DNA of 64,000 nucleotides from an uncultured Gammaproteobacteria bacterium (lineage in GTDB: Bacteria > Pseudomonadota > Gammaproteobacteria > Eutrophobiales > Eutrophobiaceae). The DNA is taken from positions 1,088,069 to 1,152,068 of the forward strand of contig CALSRS010000001.1 of the NCBI GenBank assembly GCA_943788815.1. The letters run 5' to 3'. Shown here piece after piece: positions 1 through 9,204 of this stretch (the stretch's first letter is position 1; each line of letters opens with the position of its first letter). A model generated the notes under the pieces. It saw only the letters and a program-made list of their open reading frames with translations, was not told the DNA's origin and did not search any database. Both the position numbers and the translations under genes were made by a program.

Positions 1-445
1 ATTCATAAGGTAATGGCACTGAAGGAAAGCTGTGACAATCGATAATAATCGCTTTGCCATTTTCGTTCAGTTCTTGTGATACCATATTTGATAATTTCAA
101 ATGGTGGGGATGATAATAATTATTTAACATCACATTTCGATCGTCCTCTGATGGATGTTTCCTTAATCTATTACCAGAAGAAGTTTTGGTATATATAACA
201 CCCATTCCTCTTGAAACCATCAATTCTTTTGAATCATCAGAAAATCTCTCTGGATCGACAATTAATCGACTGACAGAAAAGATTAATGATTTAGTATTTA
301 GCAAGTCGTCGAGAATAAACAACTCGTCTGTAAACCAGTCTGTCATCAAAAGTATTTCTGTATTCAATTCTTCATCACTAAGCACTATAGATTTGCGCTC
401 CGAAGCTGGTATCTCAATTGATGAATGTGGTATATGAAGTATCAT
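1..445 (-). CDS. N-formylglutamate amidohydrolase family protein, partial (runs off left edge)
   Basis: The minus strand is open from an ATG at 445 to base 1, giving 148 residues with no stop. The translation begins MILHIPHSS, contains SRLIVDPERF near residues 60-70 and IDCHSFPS near residue 140. These are hallmarks of the N-formylglutamate amidohydrolase (FGase, HutG-like) family, zinc enzymes that hydrolyse N-formyl-glutamate or related formyl-amino acids in the cytoplasm. The family normally starts close to this IPHSS motif, so the N-terminus looks intact. The C-terminal half lies outside the window. The base immediately upstream of the ATG (446) is the terminal base of an IS3-family end, so the native ribosome-binding site and promoter have been replaced. 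It may be silent or driven from the IS end. Confidence 0.85.
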   Translation of the reverse strand, partial: MILHIPHSSIEIPASERKSIVLSDEELNTEILLMTDWFTDELFILDDLLNTKSLIFSVSRLIVDPERFSDDSKELMVSRGMGVIYTKTSSGNRLRKHPSEDDRNVMLNNYYHPHHLKLSNMVSQELNENGKAIIIDCHSFPSVPLPYE

Positions 446-685
446 TGTATCCCGTCAAAGCATATGAGACAGAATTGAGCTAATTAATAAGAGAGACTTC
501 TGATAAGTTAACCTTAATAACAGGAGTCTCATTATGAGCAATAATAGCGAGAAATTAGTTAAAGATATACGTCGTCGTAACCGTAAGAAGTATTACTCTG
601 AAGAAAAGATCCGAATTGTACTGGAAGGGATGCGTGGAGAAGAAAACATTGCCGAGCTGTGTCGCCGTGAAGGATTGAATCAAAA
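446..685 (+). mobile_element. IS3-family left-end remnant with truncated orfA
   Basis: This stretch is nearly identical to the left end of the complete element at 4789: the terminal TGTATCCCGTCAAAG, the leader ending in AGGAGTCTC, and an orfA start at 534 encoding MSNNSEKLVKDIRRR. Identity stops abruptly after codon 50 at about 685. The following 16 codons to 734 are unrelated. It is therefore a truncated copy with no orfB and no right end beside it. Its outer edge abuts the start codon of the FGase gene. Confidence 0.93.
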
Positions 686-708
686 GCACAAAGCGGACAT
701 TAATACTC

Positions 709-734
709 TTAATCCGGTAATACTCCGGCATTAA
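709..734. repeat. hairpin next to the IS break-point
   Basis: TTAATCCGG and CCGGCATTAA form a 9-bp stem with one bulged C around the loop TAATACT. It is followed by the perfect palindrome AGTTTAAACT (734-743), which recurs approximately inverted near 775-786. This 686-840 stretch has no gene that I can support. The nested palindromes suggest the end of another mobile element, which I could not identify. Confidence 0.4.
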
Positions 735-840
735 GTTTAAACTTTCCGCAATTATCTAGAATTATAGCCAGTTTAAAGTTCAAACCTGCTAGTGGGATAC
801 TATAAAGTCGGTCAGGTTATGAAATCATTTCCTCTTCACA

Positions 841-1755
841 TTAGTTATTCTTATCAGTAATCCCAAGAATCCACCCCTCCTCATCTTCAATTATCTTTCT
901 TTCCTCAATAGTCAGGTCATCGGAACCTTCAAATAACTCCCCAAGTTTATTGTCTTTATCTAACTGTGCAAAATGATAAGCTAGCTCCCTAACCTGCGCT
1001 TTATCGATTGGCTCATTAATATCGATTTCAATATCTATAATCGATGGATAAATTTCAGCATGGACAATTAATTTATTTTCAAGCTGATCTTTATTCATGT
1101 ATTTAAGACCTGTTTCAAATGGCCAAACTACTGAGTATTGTCGTAATTCTTTATCTTCATAAAGGTTCAAAAGCTTTGGAATACCAGTTAAAACTTGGCT
1201 GCCAACACTACCCGGATAGAATAGTTTCCAAGCTGATTGCGCTCGATTATTACGTATTTCAGTTATTCTTAATTCATCAATTTCTAAATGTGAAGGTATT
1301 TTCGCTTTTGTTGAAGTAAGGTTTTCACTTGTTTGACTTCTTGGACAGCCCCAAAAGGGATAATTAGCCCCGCTTAATTGATGATTTATTTCTTTGGCTA
1401 CCTCGAACCTATTATTTTTGTTATTTACATTATCTATTATACGAGAATCAATATATCGCCATATAGACAACCATTTATTTTCTTGTTCTAATCCCAAGTG
1501 TTTTGAGAAACCTGTTGGGTAACCATAAGAAAAATCGAAACCTACTAACGTTCTATAATTTTTATTTTTACATTGGATTAATAGTTCGCGTATTTCATTA
1601 AAAGCTTCATGCCTTGTCGGTGGATTCTTAATATTTCTTATGACTATTTCATCATCTTCCCAAATAATATGGCAATACCATATACTATCTTTATCCGTAT
1701 TAGGTTTATTTGAAGAACTCCAATCAACAATTACATATGAATCAAAAATACTCAA
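841..1755 (-). CDS. conserved hypothetical protein with RNase H-like (DUF429-like) N-terminus
   Basis: 304 residues, ATG start at 1755. The N-terminus MSIFDSYVIVDWSSS followed by LVGFDFSYGYPTGF (about 70-83) has the acidic-residue-plus-GFD layout of DUF429-like RNase H-fold proteins. Further conserved-looking blocks are NANYPFWGCPRS-type sequence near 130, SVGSQVLTGIPKL near 190, WPFET and HAEIYPS near 220-240, and EEGWILG at the C-terminus. I recall similar proteins annotated only as conserved hypothetical. No function is assigned. It is AT-rich and sits between an IS remnant and a NUDIX fragment, so it is island cargo. No obvious operon partner. Confidence 0.7.
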   Translation of the reverse strand: MSIFDSYVIVDWSSSNKPNTDKDSIWYCHIIWEDDEIVIRNIKNPPTRHEAFNEIRELLIQCKNKNYRTLVGFDFSYGYPTGFSKHLGLEQENKWLSIWRYIDSRIIDNVNNKNNRFEVAKEINHQLSGANYPFWGCPRSQTSENLTSTKAKIPSHLEIDELRITEIRNNRAQSAWKLFYPGSVGSQVLTGIPKLLNLYEDKELRQYSVVWPFETGLKYMNKDQLENKLIVHAEIYPSIIDIEIDINEPIDKAQVRELAYHFAQLDKDNKLGELFEGSDDLTIEERKIIEDEEGWILGITDKNN

Positions 1756-1799
1756 CGACGCGATCCTTTGAGATACCAGATGATTTGACAGTTAGGAAC

Positions 1800-1945
1800 T
1801 TACAAGCCCCGCGATATTAAAGCCTCAGCTATAGGCATATCTGCTGGGGTTAAATTCATTTTTTTGAGTTCTTCCGTCATTACCCACATATAATCATCAT
1901 GGTCATTCATGGAATAAGATGCAATTTTATACTTACATAAAAAAG
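1800..1945 (-). pseudogene. C-terminal fragment of a NUDIX (MutT-like) hydrolase
   Basis: Reading the minus strand from the IS end at 1945 to the stop at 1800-1802 gives about 48 residues ending in DHDDYMWVMTEELKKMNLTPADMPIAEALISRGL, quoted here only as the blocks YMWVMTEEL and LTPADMPIAEAL. The pattern of WVT-EEL followed by L-PADIPI is the usual C-terminus of small MutT/NUDIX pyrophosphohydrolases. The catalytic NUDIX box is missing because the reading frame ends at the solo IS right end at 1946. A gene interrupted by an IS and then partly deleted explains this best. Confidence 0.6.
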
Positions 1946-2000
1946 TGTAAGTCGTCAAAAGATCTGGGACACAAAGGTCTAAAAGTTAAGAGAGACTTTC
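1946..2000 (-). mobile_element. solo IS3-family right-end remnant, inverted
   Basis: The sequence starting TGTAAGTCGTCAAAAGAT and ending AAGAGAGACTTTC matches the reverse complement of the right end of the complete element (about 6235-6292) with a few differences. Only about 55 bp remain, and no orfB coding is attached. It lies exactly at the broken edge of the NUDIX fragment. The rest of 2001-2142 contains no gene or signal I can support. Confidence 0.8.
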
Positions 2001-2142
2001 ACATACCAGCGGGTCGATATTTGTAAATATTTAACTTATGTCGACATATCACGACAAATCAGAACTAATTCCGGCAAAAGGCTGGCATAGATTTTCATAT
2101 ATGTTTCTCTCTGCTTTATCCAGTTCCCATGAATTAATAACC

Positions 2143-2631
2143 TCAAACTGTAACAATGCGATCCATTGATTCAAGCGCATCCTCAGCACTTTTCTCAGAC
2201 TCATAAAAACCGAGAAACTCTAAGATATGAAGACCCCCTTGTCCCTGAATTTGTTGCATTGTCAAAGTAAATAGTGATCTCTCCCCATCAGATAATTCAC
2301 TTATCACCGCAAACGAATCATCATCTTCAAAGATTGCTTCATGAACGGCATGCTCCTCATCTTGGGTGAGTTCTGCCCCCGCCATAATTTCTTCGCACCG
2401 CATCTCTGAAAATAGAAAGAAACTATCGGCATACTTCGTTCTTTCTTCTTTTTCCATTTCATACTTAACACGATACATTGCTGTTTTACACCGCCTATCT
2501 GCATCCAAATCACCGTCAAAATCATCGTAAGGATTAAGATCCATAGCCTCAAAAATACCTTTTTGTCCTGACAGGTTATTATTCAAACTCTGTTGAATTT
2601 TAGATAATAGCTCCGAGCTAATTTTAAACAT
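2143..2631 (-). CDS. hypothetical acidic protein
   Basis: 162 residues, ATG at 2631, unusually rich in Asp and Glu, with a short acidic patch DLNPYDDFDGDLDADRR near residues 30-47 and another EAIFEDDDSF near 98-107. No signal peptide, membrane segment or family motif was recognised. It lies 77 bp downstream of the large unknown gene that ends at 2709, on the same strand, so the two may be co-transcribed. AT-rich, as is the rest of the island. Probably a real cytoplasmic protein because codon use looks natural and no better overlapping frame exists. Confidence 0.6.
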   Translation of the reverse strand: MFKISSELLSKIQQSLNNNLSGQKGIFEAMDLNPYDDFDGDLDADRRCKTAMYRVKYEMEKEERTKYADSFFLFSEMRCEEIMAGAELTQDEEHAVHEAIFEDDDSFAVISELSDGERSLFTLTMQQIQGQGGLHILEFLGFYESEKSAEDALESMDRIVTV

Positions 2632-2708
2632 GACTGATTTCTCTATGAATAATCGTTGTCTTTAGCCATCATTTGCAATAGATTCTCTGACCTACCTCCC
2701 CTAAAATG

Positions 2709-4788
2709 CTAAATATTCTTCAATCTATCAAGAATGATTTCTACTACATTTTTTTCTGATTTTTTTACACCAAGATTATTCTCGACCCACCAAGCCCGCT
2801 TAACCATATTATAGAAAACATCCATAATTATACCTTGGCGATATAATTTGTTAGGCATAAAAGACGAATATGCAATTAAATCATTATCTTTCATTTTATG
2901 TCTACACCATGATCCTAATAGGTGACATTTTGTTGCACCATATATCTCATATTTATTAATTATTGAGACAATCTCTGCCGCTTCTCCTGCATTAAGTACT
3001 AGAGGGAGACGCAAACTAGTTAGCAATCCAGGACCATATTCAGGATGCGGAAGATTAGATGCAATCATAATTAATGATGTGTCATCACCGAATGGCACTT
3101 CTATGCTTACACCTTCTTTACTAGAACCTGCACTAAATAAATTTATCTTTCGACATTGTTCGGATACTGTTTCAAATTCAAATTCATTTGCAAATGCAGA
3201 AGGGATATCATTTGATTCTATATACAACTTTGATTTACAGCCAAGCATATCATCTGGGGTCTCTCTTCGACCAGAATTAGGATGTTTAAAAATGGCTATA
3301 TTTCCATTGAATGATTTAGCAAGATACTCTGCACGTTCTTCAGCTTCACATAGTTGAAGAATAGCTGCGGAACCTAACTGATAAGATCTCCAATCGAGTG
3401 TGTCTGAATGTACATAAACAGTCGAATAAGACCATAATGATTTTTCATCTTTATTATAAATTAGTGAATTCATGCTAGTTTCATGATTCAATTGGGCGAG
3501 TATTAAATGAGCATCTTCATCTGAAATAGAAACATTTTCTAATATTTTTGTTCTTGCTTGCACTTTTGAAAGCAAAATTCCCTCATCCTCAAAAGGGGGA
3601 GATGCATCAAAATATTGTTGTAGTCTATAACCCACCCAATATAAATGATTGTCAGACTGAACAGACCATTCATCATCAATCTGTAATAGATCACGAATAA
3701 TATTAATTGCTAAAATGCCTGGATTCTGATCATCATTAATTTTTTTATTCTCTAAATGTTTATAGTCGTCAAAAACTTTTTTAGAGTAATTTAAAATAGT
3801 ATTAATCTTCCTCTCTGCATTATATTTTATATTTTCTGAACTAGAATTTAATTCTTTATTAATTATTTCCATATATAATTCGTTCTCAACTAAATGCGGC
3901 AAAAAAACACGTCTAGTGCCATTAGTATCAAAATAATTAATGTTGACGCTAAATTCCTCTGAAGAATGAAATATAAGTGTAGAGAATTCTGGAGCTTGAT
4001 AGGACCTTTCTTCCCATATCCCTTGTGGCGCATCACCAATTAAATGTTCTTTATGTAGGTGCTCTAGCACACGAAATATATCTCTAAAAAAACAGGAAAC
4101 AATTAAGTAGTAAATGGGGCAACGAGTTGTTATTGCACTAGAATTACCATTACTATTTTCCAATACGGGTGTTTCTATTGGTGGTAATCCGGTCGATTCC
4201 ATCACCCAATGTTTTAATTCATCAGGCCTGCTTGGTATATTAGGGTTTTTACCCTGTATATAATTTACCACTTGAAGTGTAAGACTAAGATATGAAACCA
4301 CTTTAGATACCATATCAGTATCATTTTCTATAACATTTATGGCTGATAAAACAGCATGCAGTTTGCTCACATTAACAGGGCAAGCAATTATGAATGAAGG
4401 ACCATCTGGCAGAAAACATTCTCTTCTGCTGTCTTCCTGATATGCAAAATATTTAGCATTATATTTTTTAGTTATTAATTCGTTTAGAAGCGCATCCCAT
4501 GACTCTGTAAATTCAAAAAATTGTATTAAATGTTGAAGCTTAGGCGGACACCTCATAAAACCCTTGTGAGATTGCCATTCATATTCTGCAGTCAATAGAG
4601 ATTCATTTTTAGTTAGAGATAATTTAGATTCTAAATCGCTATCAGAATATAACGCAGACCATCCTTCATTATTCACACTAAATGAATCAGTATTTAAATC
4701 ACCAAAGATCAATCTAATAGGTAAATCTGAAGCATTTTGTATATTATCTAAGTCATTATAAGCGGGGATCCTGTCTTTATTTGGTAGA
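2709..4788 (-). pseudogene. large hypothetical protein, 5' end removed by IS insertion
   Basis: The minus strand is open from the IS boundary at 4788 to the stop at 2709, about 692 residues. A TTG at 4712 could serve as an internal start giving 667 residues, but coding-like sequence (LPNKDRIPAYNDLDNIQ) continues upstream without a start or stop right up to the first base of the IS, so the original N-terminus is lost. Inside the IS the frame meets a stop without an ATG. I recognise no domain. The protein is soluble-looking, with Trp, Tyr and Cys scattered through it and a C-terminal block HLLGSWCRHKMKDND. It may pair with the 162-residue gene downstream. It could still yield a shortened protein. 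Confidence 0.6.
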
Positions 4789-4876
4789 TGTATCCCGTCA
4801 AAGCATATGAGACAGAATTGAGCTGATTTCTAAGAGAGACTTCTGATAAGTTAAACTTATAAATAGGAGTCTCATT

Positions 4877-5236
4877 ATGAGCAATAATAGCGAGAAATTA
4901 GTTAAAGATATACGTCGTCGTACCCGTAAGAAGTATTCCTCTGAAGAAAAGATCCGAATTGTACTGGAAGGGATGCGTGGAGAAGAAAGCATTGCCGAGC
5001 TGTGTCGCCGTGAAGGATTGAATCAAAACGTGTATTACCGCTGGAGTAAGGAGTTCCTGGAAGCGGGTAAACAGCGTCTGGCGGGCGATATAAAACGGGA
5101 AGCAAACTCCACTGAAGTGACCGACCTGAAGAAAGAAAATGACCAGCTCAAACGCCTGGTGGCTGACATCATGCTGAAGAACGAGGTACTTAAAAAAAGT
5201 GTGCTTGGCTTGGAGTCGACCTGGGAAGACGAATGA
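4877..5236 (+). CDS. IS3-family transposase OrfA (helix-turn-helix)
   Basis: 119 residues, ATG at 4877 preceded by AGGAGTCTC. The N-terminal half (about 20-60) has the HTH pattern of IS3/IS911 OrfA with YSSEEKIRIVLEG and CRREGLNQNVYYRWSKEF. Residues 80-110 form a leucine-zipper-like coiled coil with regularly spaced Leu (LKKENDQLKRL), the usual OrfA multimerisation element. It binds the inverted repeats and regulates or forms the OrfAB transposase. The stop overlaps the orfB start as ATGA. A run of seven A at 5192-5198 lies near the end but is not in register for a canonical A-AAA-AAG slippery heptamer. Confidence 0.95.
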   Translation: MSNNSEKLVKDIRRRTRKKYSSEEKIRIVLEGMRGEESIAELCRREGLNQNVYYRWSKEFLEAGKQRLAGDIKREANSTEVTDLKKENDQLKRLVADIMLKNEVLKKSVLGLESTWEDE

Positions 5237-6219
5237 GTCTTTCAGCAGCTGAAAAGCTGGAAGTGATCCGCTTGGTAGAGGCGTCGGAATTACCCGTGAA
5301 ACGCACTCTGGCCGAGTTAGGTGTGAGCCGCAGCAGTTTCTATCGTTGGTATCGGCAATACCTGGATGATGGTCCAGAGGGCCTGGAGCCAGATAATCGG
5401 TCCCCGAGACAGTTCTGGAATAAGATACCTGAGATGGTGAAGGAGCAGTGTCTGGAGCTCGCGTTACAGTACCCTGACAAATCGCCTCGGGAACTTGCCT
5501 GGACCATCACCGATGAGCACAACTACTTCATCTCGGAATCCAGCGTTTATCGACTGTTAAAGCAGTACGATCTCATTACCAGTCCTGCTTATATCCTGAT
5601 GCAAGCGGGTGATTCGTTTCAGAATCCAACACGACGAGTCAACGAGCTTTGGCAGACTGACTTCACCTACTTTCGTATTGTTGGTTGGGGGTGGTATTAC
5701 CTGTCCACTGTTCTAGATGATTACTCCCGCTACATCATTGCCTGGAAGTTAACAACCAGCATGGCAGCTGATGACGTGAAGCAGACGCTGGATGCGGCGA
5801 TTGAGACCACGGGAGTCAACGAGATAACGGTCAAACACCGACCTCGCTTACTGAGTGATAACGGGCCTTGTTATATCTCCTCGGAATTGAAGGATTATCT
5901 GAGTAAATATCAGATGCAACACACCCGTGGCGCACCGTACCATCCCATGACACAAGGCAAGATAGAGCGATATCACCGCTCCATGAAGAACGTCGTGAAG
6001 CTGGAGCACTATTATTATCCGTGGGAACTCGAACATGCTATCCGGCAATTTGTACAATACTACAATCATGAACGTTACCATGAGTCACTTGATAATATTA
6101 CGCCGGCAGATATGTATTTTGGCCGCTATCATGAAATTATGGATAGAAGAACCATTATCAAATACGAAACATTACAACAGAGGAGAAAGGAAAATTTAAG
6201 AATATATATAAATCAGTGA
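5233..6219 (+). CDS. IS3-family transposase OrfB (DDE integrase core)
   Basis: 328 residues. An N-terminal HTH (about 5-45, SRSSFYRWY) is followed by an rve-type catalytic core. The catalytic triad is visible as D143 in LWQTDFTY, D209 in LLSDNGP and E245 in GKIERYHRS, with 35 residues between the last two as in DD(35)E enzymes. The C-terminus NHERYHESLDNITPADMYFGR is typical. It catalyses strand cleavage and joining for the element. The frame is -1 relative to orfA, with its own ATG overlapping the orfA stop, so translational coupling is possible. All key residues are intact, so the element may still move. Confidence 0.96.
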   Translation: MSLSAAEKLEVIRLVEASELPVKRTLAELGVSRSSFYRWYRQYLDDGPEGLEPDNRSPRQFWNKIPEMVKEQCLELALQYPDKSPRELAWTITDEHNYFISESSVYRLLKQYDLITSPAYILMQAGDSFQNPTRRVNELWQTDFTYFRIVGWGWYYLSTVLDDYSRYIIAWKLTTSMAADDVKQTLDAAIETTGVNEITVKHRPRLLSDNGPCYISSELKDYLSKYQMQHTRGAPYHPMTQGKIERYHRSMKNVVKLEHYYYPWELEHAIRQFVQYYNHERYHESLDNITPADMYFGRYHEIMDRRTIIKYETLQQRRKENLRIYINQ

Positions 6220-6292
6220 AACAAGACTATAATAGTTAAAAGTCTCTCTTAATATTTACGCTATTTTGTCCCAAATCTTTTGACGACTTACA

Positions 6293-7093
6293 GTTCGCAA
6301 GATCCGGCCGAGGCTTATTAAAGTATGTGGTCCCCCAAATAGAATTGCATATAAAGCCCTGTTAGAGGATATTCGTACTGCAATCAGACTATCTCTAAAT
6401 ACTTGCCGAGAAATCAATCGTAGTAGCTCATCAGCTCAGATTTATAATACGCTATTCTATTTCAAAGAACGCCCTGATGTAGCTTTCAAGTATTACAATA
6501 CATGTGACGCGGGCACAAGAAATGTAATAGCAGCTAATTATCCTGACGGGGCCATGGAATTAGAAATTAAGCCCGCAAACCCGAAGTTACTTATGCAAGG
6601 TATTGAAGCCGCCTTTTCCAAATTGAAAAAGCCTAGTCGTAATCGGCCACCCGGCACATCAAACCAGGCTATGATTCAGCTTGCAATAAAACTCACTGAC
6701 GCATTTTCTACTCATGTTGGTGACCCTGCTCGACTGGTTAATCGAATAGAAAGCAACGAGTATGGAAGATTTCATGAATTCATAACCCTGGTTCTATTAG
6801 CGATTCCTCAAGAACTATTAGAAACACGACGTAATTCTGTAAATACAGCAGAATGGATTGTACGAACCGGAACTGATTATTTTAAAGAACCAGAGAAATT
6901 TCAAGAACAGTACCCGCAATTTTTTACTTCAAGGAAGGAAATACACCAATTTAACTTTATAAAACTCGAGGCATGGAAAAATTTATTGTTAAATCTCGGA
7001 TTTGGAAAATTTATCTACAAATTAACGCTAGTTAGAAGAATAAAATTCATAAAAAGTAAGGGGGGAGTTTATCTCCATGTGACCGACGTGTAA
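6293..7093 (+). pseudogene. hypothetical protein, 5' end removed by the IS
   Basis: The plus strand is open from the first base after the IS right end (6293) to a stop at 7091-7093, 266 residues. The first in-frame ATG is at 6554, but the preceding 87 codons (VRKIRPRLIKVCGPPNRIAY and onward) look coding and have no stop, so the N-terminus was lost at the IS boundary. I recognise no family. Lys/Arg-rich and Asn-rich, soluble. It is not the continuation of the gene truncated on the left side of the IS, which lies on the opposite strand. Confidence 0.55.
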
Positions 7094-7135
7094 TCCAAGG
7101 TTATATTCCAGTTTTTCAAAATTGGAAGACCTTGA

Positions 7136-7327
7136 ATGACACGACAACCTGACATTCCTCAAACTTTCCTGTCACCCAGACAGGTCGCAGAACACTGCAA
7201 TATTTCCGTTAAGACCGTTTACCGTTGGATTATTCGCGGTGATTTGATCGCTTATAAGCTAGGTGAGCAGTGGCGCATCGAGCAAAAAGACCTCACAGTC
7301 TTCCTGAAGATGAGGAGGCAAGCATGA
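7136..7327 (+). CDS. small excisionase-family HTH protein
   Basis: 63 residues, ATG at 7136. Nearly the whole protein is a MerR/AlpA-like winged helix of the excisionase type (HTH_17): FLSPRQVAEHCNISVKTVYRWI, then GDLIAYKLGEQWRIEQKDL. Such proteins bind DNA and often direct excision or regulate the neighbouring recombinase. Its stop overlaps the next ATG as ATGA (7324-7327). Together with the following recombinase genes it forms a translationally coupled chain, which supports a role in the island's mobility. Confidence 0.88.
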   Translation: MTRQPDIPQTFLSPRQVAEHCNISVKTVYRWIIRGDLIAYKLGEQWRIEQKDLTVFLKMRRQA

Positions 7328-7497
7328 CCAATGCTGTCTATCTTTGTCCACTAATTTCAAAGAGTTATATCTCATCGGGACATCGTCGCCTCAATAATTG
7401 TTCCATCTATTATGGTGTAATATTCCCGAAAGTGTCGGGTTGGGCACCCCTGTCCACCCGAGTCACATTCATGTCCACTTATAGGAGGTCCCGATGA
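7324..7497 (+). CDS. short hypothetical ORF coupled to the HTH and recombinase genes
   Basis: 57 residues. Its ATG overlaps the HTH gene stop (ATGA, 7324-7327) and its own stop overlaps the next start (ATGA, 7494-7497). The sequence (MTNAVYLCPLISKS... ending STYRRSR) matches no family known to me. The back-to-back ATGA junctions are the main reason to list it. Since the next gene is decayed, this one may be decayed too. Confidence 0.3.
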   Translation: MTNAVYLCPLISKSYISSGHRRLNNCSIYYGVIFPKVSGWAPLSTRVTFMSTYRRSR

Positions 7498-9197
7498 GTA
7501 TTAATGAACGCATTTCAATGAAATATAGCCTGCTTCTAGCGGACACTCTGGCTGATGTCAGAGACTACATCACCACGGATCCGGTTTAAACCCCACCCAG
7601 AAACGGGACTGGTTGTCGGCCATCCAGCGCGTCTGTCATGCCCTAGAGACTCAACCTGAACGGTCTGCCGGCCGCGCCTCATCTATTATCGACAAAGCTT
7701 GAGTCTGTCCACCCTATCAAGCAGGGATCAACAAAAAGACCTGGCGCAATATTAAATCGAACCTGATGGCCGCGATTCGCTATCATCAATCGCAAAGACC
7801 AAAGCAAAAGGACTTTCATTATCAGCGGAGTGGGACGCCCTCTATCCAGTCCTGCCTGATGACAGGATGAAGTACGGTCTGTCCCGATTGATCCGGTATT
7901 GCAGCCATCATGGCATTCCCCCGGATACCAGTCACCGACTGATCATTGAAGCTTTATTCGAGATCCTCAAGGAGGACACCCTCTTATCTGAAAAACAACG
8001 CCGGGATTGTCATGTGAGGAGCACACGTCTCTGGAATGAAGCGGCTGCAGCTATCCCTAACTGGCCGCAGAATCCATTGACTGTACCGGACTATCGAAAA
8101 CCAAGGACAACGCATCCCCTATCAGATTTTCCATAAGATTTCAGGAGGAGGTCTCGGCTTATTTTAAATGGTTGGGGGACCCTGATCCGTTTTCAGTCCA
8201 TCAACGATCAAAACCATTAAGCAGGAAACACGCTTATCCTGCAAAAAAGCAGCTACAACTATCCGCCTCGGCACTTGTACACCAGGGAACCCCCATACTG
8301 GACATTACATCCTGGCTGATCTGGTGGAGGTTGAGGCGGTTAAACAGATCCTGCGCTTTTATCTCAAGAAATATGGTAAACCTAGCAGCTTCATCCAGGG
8401 ACTGGCCATCACCCTCGTCTCGGTGGCGAAGGACTGGGTCAAGGTGGATGACAGTACCTTGTCGGATCTGAAAAAAGCCCGCGCCGCGATGGGCACACTG
8501 CAGGGAGGCATGACGGAGAAGAACCGGCAGACACTCCGCCAATTTGAGCACGAAGACAACCAACGCCGGCTATTGTGCTCTACCTGAAATGTTACTCCAA
8601 CGAGCCAAACAGCAATCTGGTCAGAAGGCCGCCCTCACCTATCAACTGGCATTAACCGTCGAACTCTTATTGAATGCCCCGATCCGAATGGAAAACCTGG
8701 TAGCCCTCGAGTTTGACCGGCATCTCATCAAGACCGGCGGCCCCGGGTGATCCGTATCACCTAGTCCTACCGGCGCATGAGACCAAGAACGGGCAACCGA
8801 TGGAGTTTTGTTTGTCTACCATCCTCTCCGCGATGTTGGCAGAGTATCGATCAGAGCATGTCTCCCGACTTGGCAAGCATGCAGGACAATTCCTCTATCC
8901 AGGTCAGGCAGGGAAACATAAACATCCCTCGACCCTGCCCAGCAGCTGAAAGGTATCATTTATCAGCACACGGGCCTCACACTGACGCCGCACCAGTTTC
9001 GGCACCTGGCCGGGAAGTTTTATCTGGACGCGATGCCCGGGCAATACGAGGTCGTGCGTCAACTGCTGGGACACAAAAATCTTAAAACCACGACGCAATG
9101 TTATGCCTCGCTGAATTCCCGACAGGCACAAAAACTCCATGACAATGTGATCACGGCGACGCGCCATCGCCTGTCACTCGGTACGAAAGAAAACTAA
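7494..9197 (+). pseudogene. tyrosine recombinase A, multiply frameshifted
   Basis: The start at 7494 has a strong AGGAGG site six bases upstream. The first frame stops at 7589, after which consecutive pieces in changing frames still spell a recombinase: DWLSAIQRVCHAL (about 7600), KKTWRNIKSNLMAAIRYHQ (about 7730), LSRLIRYCSHHGIPP (7877), ADLVEVEAVKQILRFYLKKYGK with VDDSTLSDLKK (about 8310-8480), ALTYQLALTVELLLNAP (about 8630), DPYHLVLPAHETKNGQPMEF (about 8750) and finally the catalytic C-terminus with HQFRHLAGKFYL, LLGHKNLKTTTQCYA and a stop at 9195. At least five indels are needed, so no active enzyme is made. It is a DNA cutting-and-joining enzyme family typical of integrative elements. Confidence 0.88.
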
Positions 9198-9204
9198 TTC
9201 GACG

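Larger units (their letters stand above)
4789..6292 (+). mobile_element. complete IS3-family insertion sequence, 1504 bp
   Basis: The element runs from TGTATCCCGTCAAAG at 4789 to the complementary right end CTTTTGACGACTTACA at 6292. The ends are imperfect inverted repeats sharing TGTA, CGTCAAA and GGACA/AGACA positions, and both carry AAGAGAGACTT about 45 bp inside. It contains orfA and orfB in the usual IS3 order. The flanking bases (AGA on the left, GTT on the right) do not form a direct repeat, and the genes on the two sides do not join, so the insertion was followed by a deletion or recombination between copies. Confidence 0.93.

Noticed and set aside
186-437. 83-codon plus-strand open frame
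   Set aside because: It is the antisense shadow of the N-formylglutamate amidohydrolase frame, whose motifs are clear on the minus strand.
446-2000. Composite transposon with the DUF429-like gene as cargo between two IS ends
   Set aside because: Both ends point to the left (both read TG outward at their left edge), so they cannot be the two ends of one mobile unit.
5188-5200. Canonical -1 frameshift heptamer in orfA/orfB
   Set aside because: The A7-G run is present but out of register (codons CTT AAA AAA AGT). The ATGA overlap explains orfB expression more simply.
4781-6300. Target-site duplication around the complete IS
   Set aside because: The flanks are GGTAGA and GTTCGC. No 3-5 bp match.
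8234-8563. Minus-strand open frame inside recombinase A
   Set aside because: The plus strand carries recognisable recombinase sequence here. The minus frame is a shadow.
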